Positions 32,409-42,879 are shown, counted from the first letter of the stretch. The stretch: DNA of 64,000 bases from Tretioscincus oriximinensis (GCA_022410635.1 JAJVDF010000215.1:798727-862726), one strand, 5' to 3'. The notes: a model not told the origin generated them from the sequence alone. Program-made: numbers and translations.

Positions 32409-32689
32409 TTCCAAAATAAAGCTCATATTGGGCTTAGATCATTCCACCAAAAGCAAATGTTTTCCCCCAGTGCACTATTCAGATCCATAGATTATCGACA
32501 GGGATGTTGTTGCTGTTGGGTACCGTGAAGTTGTACCCAACATGAACATCACTGAAGGTAGAGAAATGGTTTATAGTTCACAGCGAGCACGCTTGCTCAA
32601 ACAAGTCATTTGCAAGGGGAGTCAACAGTGAATGAAGATTTTACAGTCTTCTTCTGACTGAAATACCCAGAGCCAATTGCTGAGCCACC

Positions 32690-32974
32690 ATGTAAGAACA
32701 GATTGCTGGATGATGTCACTTTCCAGTCCCTGTTTTCAGGAATGGTGCCCGAAGTGATGTCACTATCTGGAAGTGACATCATAAAATTCTCACACACTCC
32801 TTGAGGATGAGAACTCCAAATGCATATGATTTTTGGACTCCTGCCATGAGATTTCCAGGCAGAAAACTCCCAGCACTGAGGGGGACCCTGGCCCCAACTG
32901 CTGGGGGCCAAAGCTACCTGGCCAAAGTACCAATGAAGGTAAGCCATTCCCACTTTTGCAGGCTTAACAACTAG
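32690..32974 (+). mobile_element. TGATGTCA-rich repeat with Helitron-like 3' end
   Basis: The body matches 14720-14945 (GATGTCACTT, CAGGAATGGTGCCCGAAG, GAAGTGACATCATAAAAT, GAGAACTCCAAAT, CTCCCAGCACTGAG). It extends to GCAGGCTTAACAACTAG before T at 32975. This links the TGATGTCA family to the CTAG-ended set. Confidence 0.5.
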
Positions 32975-33449
32975 TAATTCTATGGATTATTGTTGAACTT
33001 TAGGTTCCAACAAAAATTCACAAGAACTCCAATCTAAAGAACAGTCTTGACACCACAGATGTCACTTCAAGGTTGCTTTATTTTAGGCAATGTTCCCAAC
33101 AAATGCTGGATTTCTGCAAACGGAGCTTTCTCCCTGCAAGATCCTATTGTAGACATTTTCTCACCAGCCTAGGAAAGCTCTCACAATATAATACTTGGAG
33201 CCGGGCTAAGATACTCCTTGCAATAGCAAACTTTCTCCTCCCATCACTTAACTTCTATCACTATTTTTAATTTGAGTCTATTTGATTTTTATACCACTCT
33301 AAATCACAATCACAAGNTGATTCATGAAAAAATAAATAGCAAGGCCCTTTTTGCCCGGGCTCAGTAATGTATTTTCAGGATCGGTTGCAATACATTTACA
33401 ACACNTTATAACCATGTTTAAAGTGTAAATGATCAGGCCTGTATTTTAA

Positions 33450-33671
33450 GAGAGGGCAACCTGTGCTGCAGCTCAGGATGGCAGAATGGGTGGGAGGCAC
33501 GCTCCCACAAGTAAAAATACATAAATTTATTTTTAAAAAATTCACTGCAGCACAGCAAGTAAGCTCTGGCAACCGAGGCCAGTTGCTGAAGGCTCCTTCC
33601 TCCCAATAGTAATAGTAATGGTAATAGTAATCAACTGAACGCTGAACGCTCCGGTGACAGAGCTCATACAG
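33450..33671. mobile_element. Octamer-MITE relative, fragment
   Basis: TTCACTGCAGCACAGCAAG, CTCTGGCAACCGAGGCCAG and CTGAAGGCTCCTTCC match the interior of the MITEs at 13028, 36764 and 53203. A (TAGTAA)n run follows. It is interrupted by the 33672-33811 insertion. Confidence 0.45.
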
Positions 33672-33811
33672 CAAATGAGCTAGCAGCACTTTGAGACTAA
33701 CTTGAGAAAAGTGGTTGGCATAAGCTTTCGTAGACAGGTCTACTTCTTCAGTGCTGCTAGCTCCTTTGCTGGACTTTCTGNTAGACTAACACGGCTATTT
33801 CTCTGAAATTG
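33672..33811 (-). mobile_element. 140-bp hammerhead-like retroposon
   Basis: AGAGCTCATACAG flanks it at 33659-33671 and 33812-33824 (13-bp target duplication), giving an insert of 140 bp, the same size as at 17437. On the minus strand: CTGAAGA (33751-33745), GTAGAC-CT-GTCTAC, GAAA (33729-33726), GC-TTAT-GC, and a downstream arm containing CAACCACTTTTCTCAAG. The far end reads GAGAAATAGCCGTGTTAGTC. The base before the expected cleavage position is C rather than U. Confidence 0.65.
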
Positions 33812-33989
33812 AGAGCTCATACAGTTATTTTGCCAATTTCTACCATCAGTAGTGGGTCCGTTTGTCCGTGGGAATCACCATGTTGGGGGAACTCTGCCTC
33901 CCTTTCCTCCAACATAGCACCACCGGTGCTGCCCCCTCTCCCAGCAGCCAAGGGGAATGAAGGAAGAGCCACACTGAACCCCCTGTGAA

Positions 33990-34200
33990 GCGCTCAGCGC
34001 CCTCCTCTGATAGTAATAGTAATAGTCATCANNATCAATTTTTTNAAAAAAATATTCTCAATTCACAGGAGCACCACTAGGAGTCTCAGGAAACCAGGGC
34101 CAGCTCCAAAACGCACACTCCTCCAGTAAAAGGAATTTTTTNAAAAAAAATCTTGTTGGAAAACTCCCAGTTGGGGCAGGGGAGCATAAAAAAAATGTAC
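33990..34200. mobile_element. Octamer-MITE relative, second fragment
   Basis: (TAGTAA)n, GGAGCACCACTAGGAGTCTC, GGAAACCAGGGCCAGCTCC and CCTCCAGTAAAAGG repeat the interior blocks of the same family. Confidence 0.4.
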
Positions 34201-34434
34201 TGTTCAGGGGCATCAAACATCCCCAAAACGGCCCTTTGTATACGACACTGTTATTACATGTTGTAACAGACCCCTACAATACATTATTGTATTGAGGTTT
34301 GTGCAAAGAAAGCACAAATATGCCTGGAGGGGGAGGAAACTGGACAGGGGGAGCTTTCAAACCCCCAAATCACCCTTGGAAGAAAAAAGGTTCCCCATCC
34401 CTTGTTTAGATAATATGGAAAGAAAATTGTCATT

Positions 34435-34510
34435 CACTTTGCTGCTGTATCATTCCATTCTGAAAGTGGACTGAAGCTGAATTCAAACTTAGTGTGAGCA
34501 GGCCCTAGAG
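34435..34510. mobile_element. MITE end (TGGACTGAAGCTG family)
   Basis: TTCCATTCTGAAAGTGGACT, GAAGCTGAATTCAAACTTAG and GTGAGCAGGCCCTAG match the right end of the element at 63731-63917. The left end was not found. Confidence 0.4.
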
Positions 34511-35222
34511 AGAGAAATGGGAGGCTCAAGTTATATCTGAAAGGTCGATCAGTCTGAATATTTTTTTTCCTTTCTGCCTCCTTATTCTGATACAGAAATA
34601 GCATAGAAAGTATTTGTGCATTGATAGCTATTATTTTGCATGGCAAAATTCCCAAGGAACTATGCCGGTAACTCAATGATATGGTCGCCTACCTGCAAAG
34701 GAGGAAGGTTGACATAGAGGCAATAGCAAAGCATTTCTACCAACAAAACTGCATAGCAGTACCCATGGAGGTGCATATACAGTTAACTAGGAGGCTACCC
34801 TCTAATTGGTGATACTCAGTATCAGCAGCATAAACATAATGGAAAGCAAAATGCCATCCTTTTGCAAGCTTCCTGGGGCATGCCGACGTTGCTACTGTTA
34901 TATAAATAGGTGCTTTTCTATTGGTCATCATGGTGCATTCCACAATGTTCCCTGAGCACTAGAGGTACACAAAATAATTCTGCACCTTTATTTTCCAAAT
35001 TAAATCGTACTTGTTGTGGTTCTTGGCTATTTTTTAAAAAAATAAAAAATTGTTTTATCATAAGTATTCTGAACAGAAGTGCTGATAAATGTTTGACTTG
35101 ACATCCAGACTGTTTTTCTACATGGACAAAATAGAATTCGACTCCTTCCAAAATAAAGGACGATATGCATTAGTTTGAGGCTCCGAAATACAAGCAGTTG
35201 ATACTGTATGTGTGTATGTATA

Positions 35223-35413
35223 TACAGGATGCTTCAAAAAAATGTATACACACTCTGAACTTCCATACGATGTACAGAATCAGTGGTGACTTGTACTCAT
35301 TTGTTATTTACGTTTTATTTACATTGGACTTTAAGCTTTCTAATTTCCTGAACAGTAAATAAATTTTCTATGGAAGTTCACAGTGTGTATACATTTTTTT
35401 GAAGCACCCTGTA
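35223..35413. mobile_element. Mariner-type MITE
   Basis: The left TACAGGATGCTTCAAAAAAA and the right end, whose reverse complement starts TACAGGGTGCTTCAAAAAAA, form terminal inverted repeats of about 45 bp with two or three differences. TA flanks both sides (35221-35222, 35414-35415), as expected for Tc1/mariner. At 191 bp it cannot encode a transposase. Confidence 0.85.
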
Positions 35414-35714
35414 TATAAAATCAAATGTATGCAAAATGCAGGTTATCATTGTGGAGCCAATTTCCCAACGAGCAATTTGACAAGTAACCATTTATCAAGG
35501 TACAAGTTACTTTTGGCCCTGTTGCTGTTGGAAGGAGATTTCTAGCAATCAGCTTGATTCAAATATAATGTAAGCTTCAAAGGGTAGGAAGAAATGAGAA
35601 TCTTTAATTAACTGGGAAACTGTAACACCCAGATGGCCTTTGCAAACATTGATAGTTTAAAGACCTACATAAGAAAGTGCAAGANTTTGCATGCCTCACC
35701 TTAATATAGACTTA

Positions 35715-36590
35715 CTAGCAATTAGCCCGTTGCATAACGGTAAGATGCAACGGGCCCTAGCCCTTCCTGCCCCTTGCTCCCACCCTGTCACTCACTCTCT
35801 TGCCTCCCTCCCATCCCCCTTTCCCTTGTCACTACTTTTTCTTTCTTTCTTCTCTTCTTTCTTTCCATTTTCCTTTTCCTTTTCCTTCTTTCTTACTTTC
35901 CTTCTTCATTTTTCCTTTATCTTCCTTTCCATTTTCCATCAATTCCTTTCTTTGTTCTTTCTTTCCTTCCTTCCTTTCTCTCCTAGTACTGAACCTTAGG
36001 GCATTCCACTTCTCATATCTTTCTGCCCTGAGAACTATCAATTATTACTTCCCTCTGTTTTTTTGTCTTTTACCTAATTTCTAACCCAGGGCTCTGTTCT
36101 TTAGAGGCTGCCAAAGTTCCGAGCCTTGTCATTGATCTCTGGAGGCTGCCAAATTTCAACAACAACAAAACAACCAGCTTCTGGTTTCTCGTCTTCTGGC
36201 AGAATTTCTGTTTCCGGTTTTATTATTCTTAGTTGTATTTCTACCTGCTTTTCTACAAAGTTATTTCATGATGACAAACACTTATTATAAAAGCTTGGAT
36301 GCCCAGCAGCGGCACAAAGCTGTCAGTNGTAGCAGCAGCAGTGGCCTAAACAATGTGGAAAGTGAAACAGAGCTGCCGTTTGGTGGCAGCAGGGCCTGCT
36401 GGGAAGTGTAGTCTAAGGTAGCCTCTTCTGCCCAGCTTGCACAGAACCCTGCCGTGAGGACTACAGCTCCCAGCCTTCACTGCAGCTAGCCCTGGGAAGA
36501 ACAAGCCTCTTTAACCAATCAGCACCCAGTCCTACCCACAGAAACATGTTTTCTGCTTGGAAAGTGGCTACAGAACCCATCTATTCAGCT
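35715..36590 (-). mobile_element. Helitron-like non-autonomous element, longest copy
   Basis: On the minus strand the 3' end is an 11-bp hairpin (35755-35745 with 35735-35725, 9-nt loop), a short spacer, CTAG (35718-35715), then T, which is the textbook Helitron 3' terminus and A|T insertion context. The body holds a long pyrimidine tract on plus, CTTATTATAAAAGC and CTGCCCAGCTTGCACAG blocks shared with 12514-12800 and 38010-38410. The 5' TC end could not be fixed. No Rep/helicase frame. Confidence 0.55.
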
Positions 36591-36763
36591 TTATCCATTC
36601 CAATGCTACCCAGATGGTTTGAAAGTGGCAAGTCAAAATACCTTGAGGGTTTCAAGCTGATTTTTATCTAAAAATCTAGAAAGCACTAGAATGACATAAT
36701 GGAAACTAAACAATTTCACAGCCATTACACAAACTTCTAGTTTAATTCATAGTTGAGATAGGC

Positions 36764-37268
36764 TGACTAGATGACCCCTTTNGGGGGGGGGGGGGAAGAA
36801 CCCAGTTTTGGAGTATTTACCCCACCTTCCTGAAGGCACCCTCCCTTCAGTAAAAAGTTTTTTTAAATTCTCACACACTTCAAAAAAATCTCATAGCACT
36901 TCAAAAAAAAATGATTTTTTAAAAATTAACTGCACCNCCACTACGGGGCTCTGGCAACCAGGGTCCCCTCAGTAAAAAAATAAAAAAGGTTTCTCGCACA
37001 CTTCAAAAAAAGCTTGCACTCTTAAAAAAAAAATTAAAAAAAAAAATCACTGCACTACCACTAGGGGGCTCTGGCAATCAGGGCCCGCTCCTGAAGACAC
37101 CCTCCTTTCAGTAAAAAAATAATTTTAAAATTCTCATGTGCTTCGCAGATTTTTTGGGAAGGGATTCAGGAGGGTATACATGTTGGTGGCTCATTTGCAT
37201 ACTCATGAATATGCAAATTAGCATGAATATTAATTACCACGGTTTGGGCCTCATAAAATCTGGCCAGT
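36764..37268. mobile_element. Octamer-palindrome MITE with internal tandem expansion
   Basis: The ends AGGCTGACTAGATGACCCC and ATCTGGCCAGTCTA are inverted. The interior block CACCACTAGGGGGCTCTGGCAA is repeated about twice with A-rich separators, making this copy longer than the others. The palindrome at 37193-37218 has ATTTGCAT and ATGCAAAT. Confidence 0.6.
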
Positions 37269-38009
37269 CTACTTGAGACAATCCTCTGATATCAACTGCG
37301 ATTGCTTAGCAGTTGATGTTTAATCCACATTAAAAGCAGAAACATCATTCTATCGTAGAAAGCAATGTTATGCTCACTGGCACTGATACTCACGGCATTG
37401 TCTAAAACCCATTTTCTAACCCAGCTCCACAGCCATGTCAGAGTCATGCCAGCACTGAAGCTCCATTGAAAAGCCATATTATAAATCCATGGCTATTTTA
37501 AACTCTCCATTTGTGTTGGCGTACAGGTTTATATGCGCAGTGCAAGCTCATTTTACCTGAGGAACAAGGTCAACTCTCACAAGGGCTGATTCTGACAGAA
37601 TATATTATCCCAATCTCCTTTTCATTCAATTGCATCTGTTTTCCTCTACTTGGTTATTACATTATTCTTTAGTCATTGTTTCCATGGGGAGAATTCATGG
37701 CATACTCTGCAAGGATCCCCTGACAGGCAAACTAAGATTGGCCAATTTTGTTGTGTTTCAAAACCAAATAGAACATTTATTTTTAAGTGGTCCTACAACA
37801 GGATTTTAGTACTGGGCTGATAATCCTGTATTCCCCACCTAGGAAGCCTCATTTTCTGTTTTAAAAAAAGCAACGGACTCTTCCCTCAGCACTGATTTCT
37901 GGGAAGTGGGAGAATCACAGGACCCAAATCAATGAGTTTTGAGACCAGATAGGCCCCAAAGCTATANGAGATCACTTGACAACAGGGGAAGAAGCATATA
38001 GACAGGTAT

Positions 38010-38410
38010 TGGTTGTCAACAATAACAAAATGACCAACTTCTGGTTTCTCATCTACTGGCAAATTCTGTTTTATTGTTCTTGGTTGTATTTCTGCCTGCT
38101 TTTCTATNCTGTTTTTTCACACTGGCAAGTGCTTATTATAAAGGCTTGGGTGCTCAACAGCTATGGGAGGGCAAGACAGAGTTGTGTTGTTGCTGGCTTT
38201 CAAGCCCTGCTGCAAAATGTAGTCTGAGCAACAGGCAGCCTCTTCCGCCCAACCTGTATGGGGCCCTGCCCTGCAGAATACACCTCCCAGCCTGCACCAC
38301 AGTTAACTCCGATACCACTTTAGACAATCAGTGCCCAGTACCACCCAAGGAAACACACTTTCTGCTTATAGGAAGATGGCTGGGGGACCTCTATATGGTG
38401 GAGAAGAGAC
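38010..38410 (-). mobile_element. Helitron-like repeat, internal and 5' part
   Basis: ACTTCTGGTTTCTCATCTAC, TATTTCTGCCTGCTTTTCTA, CTTATTATAAAGGCTTGGG and AACCTGTATGGGGCCCTGCC match 36175-36560. The end carrying CTAG is absent. Confidence 0.5.
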
Positions 38411-38490
38411 CAAAGAATGGTCCATTCAAAATATAACAACAGGGATCTAAAAACACTNTAGGACATAGAATCTGGATTAAGATGGGCTGG

Positions 38491-38680
38491 TATAGGGTTA
38501 CCAGATAAAATCCAAGATAAAAAATTACACTTTTAATGGGTGTAAAAAGGCTTTTTTTCTCCCAGGTGTTGCAGCCCTCAGAAGCAACATCTGATTATTA
38601 GCCACTAGAAGCGACATCTTCTCTTCTATAGCCATTAGAGGTATATAATTCTAACCTGGATTTTATCTGGTAACCCTATA
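38491..38680. mobile_element. MITE with TATAGGGTTACC inverted ends, best copy
   Basis: TATAGGGTTACCAGATAAAA on the left mirrors TTTTATCTGGTAACCCTATA on the right, without a mismatch over 20 bp. Subterminal TTTTAATGGG and AGCCATTAGAGGTAT blocks are also inverted. 190 bp, no coding. TATA at both edges may be a TA duplication or part of the repeat. Confidence 0.75.
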
Positions 38681-38719
38681 TTGGCATTAAAAAAAGTCCT
38701 GTAGAATAGATCATAGGCT

Positions 38720-38873
38720 GTTTCTGGACTGGGTCTTATCCTAGATTAAATATTGGAATATGTGCCTACCATCTGCATGCTGGTGCAGACTTCAGCAGGC
38801 TCTGCTCTAACATGTAGTTGTCAGGGGACTATCTAAGGATAGAATTCAAAAGAAGGCTAGTGCAGAAAGGACC
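38720..38873. mobile_element. GGTCCTTTC-family MITE
   Basis: CCTAGATTAAATATTGGAAT, CTACCATCTGCATGCTGGTG and the right end GGCTAGTGCAGAAAGGACC place it in the family of 26062 and 55845. The left end is decayed. Confidence 0.45.
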
Positions 38874-38946
38874 ACTGGTTCTTCCCTAAAAATACTATTT
38901 TTAGATTGTGCTCATGGAGAGAATTCTTTGCAAAGCACACAAAGCA

Positions 38947-39400
38947 ACATAAGAACATGAGGAGCCCTGCTGAATAGGGCCAGAGTCCATCTAGCTCAGC
39001 ATTTCTGTCTCACACAATGCCCCAACCAATTGCACCTGGGCAGTTTGAAGCAGAAGAAGGCAAAATCTACATCTGTTCTCAACACCCTGCAAATGGTACT
39101 TCTGGAAACCTGCCTGTTGCTCCACCCTGGAGGCAGCATCAAAAGAGCCATCCTAGTAGCTATTTATACCCTTGGTGACCATGAAGTTGTCTAATCCTAT
39201 CTTAAAGCCATTCAGACTGCTAGCTACCACTACCTCTTCTGAAGGTAAATTCCAAAGGCCAGTGACCCCTCTGGATGAAAAAAAAATACTTTCCCTTGTC
39301 TGTCCTCACTCTTCTGCCCATCAATCTAAAATGCCGTCTTTCGAGGCTCATGTTTTCAGCATCATTTGAACAATGCAGCAAAATGGTTACCTCGATAAAC
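38947..39400 (-). mobile_element. CR1 LINE 3' end, long copy
   Basis: It begins with the terminal AACATAAGAACATGAG repeat and continues through CCCTGCTGAATAGGGCCAG, CTGCCTGTTGCTCCACCC, TATTTATACCCTTGGTG, CTACCACTACCTCTTCTG, AAATACTTTCCC-type and CGTCTTTCGAGGCTCATG, all in reverse. It covers the 3' UTR and the ORF2 C-terminus with frameshifts. Confidence 0.85.
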
Positions 39401-40606
39401 CTGGTTGTCATTCCTAAATGGATAAAGGGTTTTTTTCCCCTTTCTCAACCTCTAATTTAATCCAGAACAACCATATTGAGAATCAAATGCTGAAGAACAT
39501 GGCTGTGAATGTTTCAGACTTGCCCTCTTCCCCAAGCGAGCCTGTTATCTTCTGGTGCAGATGGGATCAAGGGAGAGATGCCAGATTTACTCTTTCCCTT
39601 AATCTGGGGATGGATGTGAGTGAATTATATCTGGGAATGGCCTGTAGCTGAATTATTAAAAGTAACCTATTACTTTAGAAAGGCCAGGCAATCATGTATC
39701 TTTAGTAGAAAGGATAGTAAATTATTTTTATTCGCCCAGATGGTATTCAGGCCTTTCCATTTGGCACTGCTTTGAGATGCAAATAGTGATTTTTTTTTAA
39801 AAAGCCCTTGGAAACTCCTTTTTTTTAATTTAGAAATTATCTTTCCAAGAGTTAGAACACCTAGCAACCTTTTCTTCAGTTTGAGTATCTTTCCTTTTCA
39901 TGCAAAACACCACCTTTAGGAAGAATTTTCCTCTGTCACAATCACCTGATGAGCATCAGTATCCGATCTTTCTATTCTGAATTTTTCCACCTTTTCCAGG
40001 CCTGATCGATAGGCAACAGTTAGCTAAAACCAATATTTATATAACGGGGAAAACATAGAGTGTAAACAGGATAGTGGAAGGAACAGAGGATGATTAAGAG
40101 AATTTAAGGATGGAATCGTAGGTGGAATGCTTCAGCTGAAATGCTGGCAATGGACAGACAGAACATAGGAAGAGCAATAAGCAGAGAGCTAAACAAATAC
40201 AGTTGTAATCTGATAAAGACGGAAAGGCGTGTGAGACTATTGGATGGATTAGAGATTAAAGGTTGGGTTGTGTGTGTGTATGAGTGACTCAATGTCCTCT
40301 GAGTGAAAGTGCCATCCAACATCAAATATTCTGTAACGCTAGCAAAACCGTTGGAAGCCCCACGGGAACTAAAATGAAAATATTTGGCACGCACAACTTT
40401 ACACCGTTGCACAACTTTACACCGTTGCACATCAGAACGCATCAGCAAAAAGAGGCAAAATGTTTTGTTCTTCCATTGGCTCACTCACAAAATTCACATT
40501 TAGCCAGCTAAATGAATAGGGAGGAAAATAAGCAGTTGCTTTTTCTGTCGCATTCTTTCATTCTGACTGTGACTTTAGAAAAATAATAATGAAAAAGACT
40601 GACTTT
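39401..40606. other. Unique stretch with a small tandem duplication
   Basis: GCACAACTTTACACCGTT is repeated twice at 40391-40426. Nothing else recognised. Confidence 0.45.
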
Positions 40607-40718
40607 GGCCCTGTCCCCACTGAGTCGTATTCTGATTTGTGTATCAGAACGGAGATTGGGCATCCACATGCTAGTGTAGACACCTGCCATAGCCCAGAAT
40701 GAGGTTCAGTGGGGACCC
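40607..40718. mobile_element. Short foldback MITE (GTCCCCACTGA ends)
   Basis: GTCCCCACTGA at 40613-40623 mirrors TCAGTGGGGAC at 40706-40716. The interior ATTCTGATTTGTGTATCAGA and CATCCACATGCTAGTGTAGA belong to the GGTCCTTTC family. It directly abuts the GA tract. Confidence 0.6.
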
Positions 40719-40727
40719 GGCTCTTGG

Positions 40728-40890
40728 AAGGAAGGAAGGAAGGAAGGAAGGAAAGAAGGAAGGAAAAATGGAAGGGAGGGATAGAAGGAAAGGGGGAGGA
40801 AGGGAGGGAGGGAAAGAAGGAAAGAGGAATGGAGGGAAAGAAGGAAAGAGGGGAGGGAAGGAGGGAGGGAGGGAAAGAAGGAAAGAAGGA
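40728..40890 (+). repeat. (GGAA)n / GA microsatellite beside gap
   Basis: Tetranucleotide GGAA/AGGA runs continue up to the gap. Likely the reason the assembly failed here. The long frames across it are artefacts. Confidence 0.95.
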
Positions 40891-41808
40891 NNNNNNNNNN
40901 NNNNNNNNNNNNNNNNNNNNNNNNNNNNNNNNNNNNNNNNNNNNNNNNNNNNNNNNNNNNNNNNNNNNNNNNNNNNNNNNNNNNNNNNNNNNNNNNNNNN
41001 NNNNNNNNNNNNNNNNNNNNNNNNNNNNNNNNNNNNNNNNNNNNNNNNNNNNNNNNNNNNNNNNNNNNNNNNNNNNNNNNNNNNNNNNNNNNNNNNNNNN
41101 NNNNNNNNNNNNNNNNNNNNNNNNNNNNNNNNNNNNNNNNNNNNNNNNNNNNNNNNNNNNNNNNNNNNNNNNNNNNNNNNNNNNNNNNNNNNNNNNNNNN
41201 NNNNNNNNNNNNNNNNNNNNNNNNNNNNNNNNNNNNNNNNNNNNNNNNNNNNNNNNNNNNNNNNNNNNNNNNNNNNNNNNNNNNNNNNNNNNNNNNNNNN
41301 NNNNNNNNNNNNNNNNNNNNNNNNNNNNNNNNNNNNNNNNNNNNNNNNNNNNNNNNNNNNNNNNNNNNNNNNNNNNNNNNNNNNNNNNNNNNNNNNNNNN
41401 NNNNNNNNNNNNNNNNNNNNNNNNNNNNNNNNNNNNNNNNNNNNNNNNNNNNNNNNNNNNNNNNNNNNNNNNNNNNNNNNNNNNNNNNNNNNNNNNNNNN
41501 NNNNNNNNNNNNNNNNNNNNNNNNNNNNNNNNNNNNNNNNNNNNNNNNNNNNNNNNNNNNNNNNNNNNNNNNNNNNNNNNNNNNNNNNNNNNNNNNNNNN
41601 NNNNNNNNNNNNNNNNNNNNNNNNNNNNNNNNNNNNNNNNNNNNNNNNNNNNNNNNNNNNNNNNNNNNNNNNNNNNNNNNNNNNNNNNNNNNNNNNNNNN
41701 NNNNNNNNNNNNNNNNNNNNNNNNNNNNNNNNNNNNNNNNNNNNNNNNNNNNNNNNNNNNNNNNNNNNNNNNNNNNNNNNNNNNNNNNNNNNNNNNNNNN
41801 NNNNNNNN
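40891..41808. other. Assembly gap (918 N)
   Basis: Unknown sequence between a GA microsatellite and a very GC-rich segment. Its true length may differ. Confidence 0.99.
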
Positions 41809-42330
41809 GGCGGCTGGGGGGCCCTGTGGCCGGGCGGGGGGGGGGGGCTCGCTTGGGGGCCCCTAGGGAGCGGACGGGGCCTCCTCTCGACGGGGGCGCT
41901 GCCAGGGAAGAGACCCCACCGGGAGCGTGAAAGCGCTTCCGGCTCTGGGAAGGAAGGACCCCGGCGCCGCCAGCAGTCGCCTCACTCGACGGCTCTGCCG
42001 CTGCCTGCGAGGGTCTTTCAAGGAGAGACCGGCGGAGAGAGTCAGGCACCGACGGGGAGGGACTGGGCGGGGCTTCCTGCTGCCTACGGAAGAAGAGCTC
42101 CCAATCTGCTGGGCTGGGGGGTGCCTATGGGCAAAGATGGGCGCCTTATCGTGTGGTGCGCCGTAGCTTTGTGGATTTCTGAGGAAAACGTAGCCAGTGC
42201 GCGGCTCCCCCCGTCTGGGAGCCTCCGTAGCAAGAAATAAAAAACCTACACCGCCCCCCCCCAGCTGTACTTGGTCTCTCCCGACCCCTGCTAGGCGCCC
42301 CCTCTAAGGCTGCATTAGTTGATCCCTTTC
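41809..42330. promoter_or_regulatory. CpG island, possible promoter/first exon
   Basis: The GC content and CpG frequency jump sharply compared with the AT-rich surroundings: CGGCGCCGCCAGCAG, ACTCGACGGCTCTGCCGC, and a GC-box-like GACTGGGCGGGGCTTCC near 42060-42080. Such islands usually mark promoters in vertebrates. Open frames exist on both strands but none has a recognisable domain, so no CDS is called. The island may extend into the gap. Confidence 0.6.
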
Positions 42331-42766
42331 CTCAGCCATTCCCATCACAGGCTGCACCATGGAGGGCTGGAGCAGGGGAGCGCCTCAGGAGTGGGCTTTC
42401 CAACTCTCACCTCCCTGATAGTCGTAAGTGGTACAGTCCTGTACCCAATACTGAAGATGCTGAGCTAAGAGGCAGGAAGATGCTGTTGATGGACTGGGCC
42501 GTGATCCATCGAATTGAGGCTTCGCCTGAGGCTGCCACTAGGCCTTAATGCTGAAACTGACGTCATGGAGCCATTGACAATGATGTCACGAAGCTGTTTG
42601 GAAAATAAATCCCTGGTCATGCTTACTGTCTCTTTCATGCGAATTGCATGAGTTCAAATAGACAGCGCTTTAAAGGCAATGGGAGAAGAAGCAGTAAAGT
42701 ATCTCCTCTCATTAATTGTAGTGGCAACACGGAGAGATGGCGAGAAGTGGCTGCATCCACACGTCA
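42331..42766. other. Island shore, nothing recognised
   Basis: Transitional GC content. It contains a CTGACGTCATGG word (CRE-like TGACGTCA) at about 42558, possibly chance. No gene or repeat supported. Confidence 0.35.
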
Positions 42767-42879
42767 CTTATTTTTTCCACTATAATTGGATATTCCACAA
42801 TAAAGCATGGATATTCCGGAATAACACAGTCGAAACCATGCTTTATTGTGGAATATCCAATTATAGTGGAAAAAATAAG
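42767..42879. mobile_element. Perfect 44-bp foldback element
   Basis: Arms 42767-42810 and 42836-42879 are exact reverse complements around 25 nt that include ATTCCGGAAT. AT-rich, non-coding. The right arm abuts the terminal AAGAATGTAAGAG of a CR1 end. The perfection suggests a recent insertion or gene conversion between the arms. Confidence 0.85.

Noticed and set aside
35691..36084. Phe/Ser-rich frames
   Set aside because: Same pyrimidine tract of the longer Helitron-like copy.
40699..42240. Very long open frames across the gap
   Set aside because: Most of the length is N and a GGAA microsatellite; the frames are artefacts of missing stops.
42558..42570. CRE-like TGACGTCA near the CpG island
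   Set aside because: Single 8-bp word about 230 bp beyond the island; not enough to call a regulatory site.
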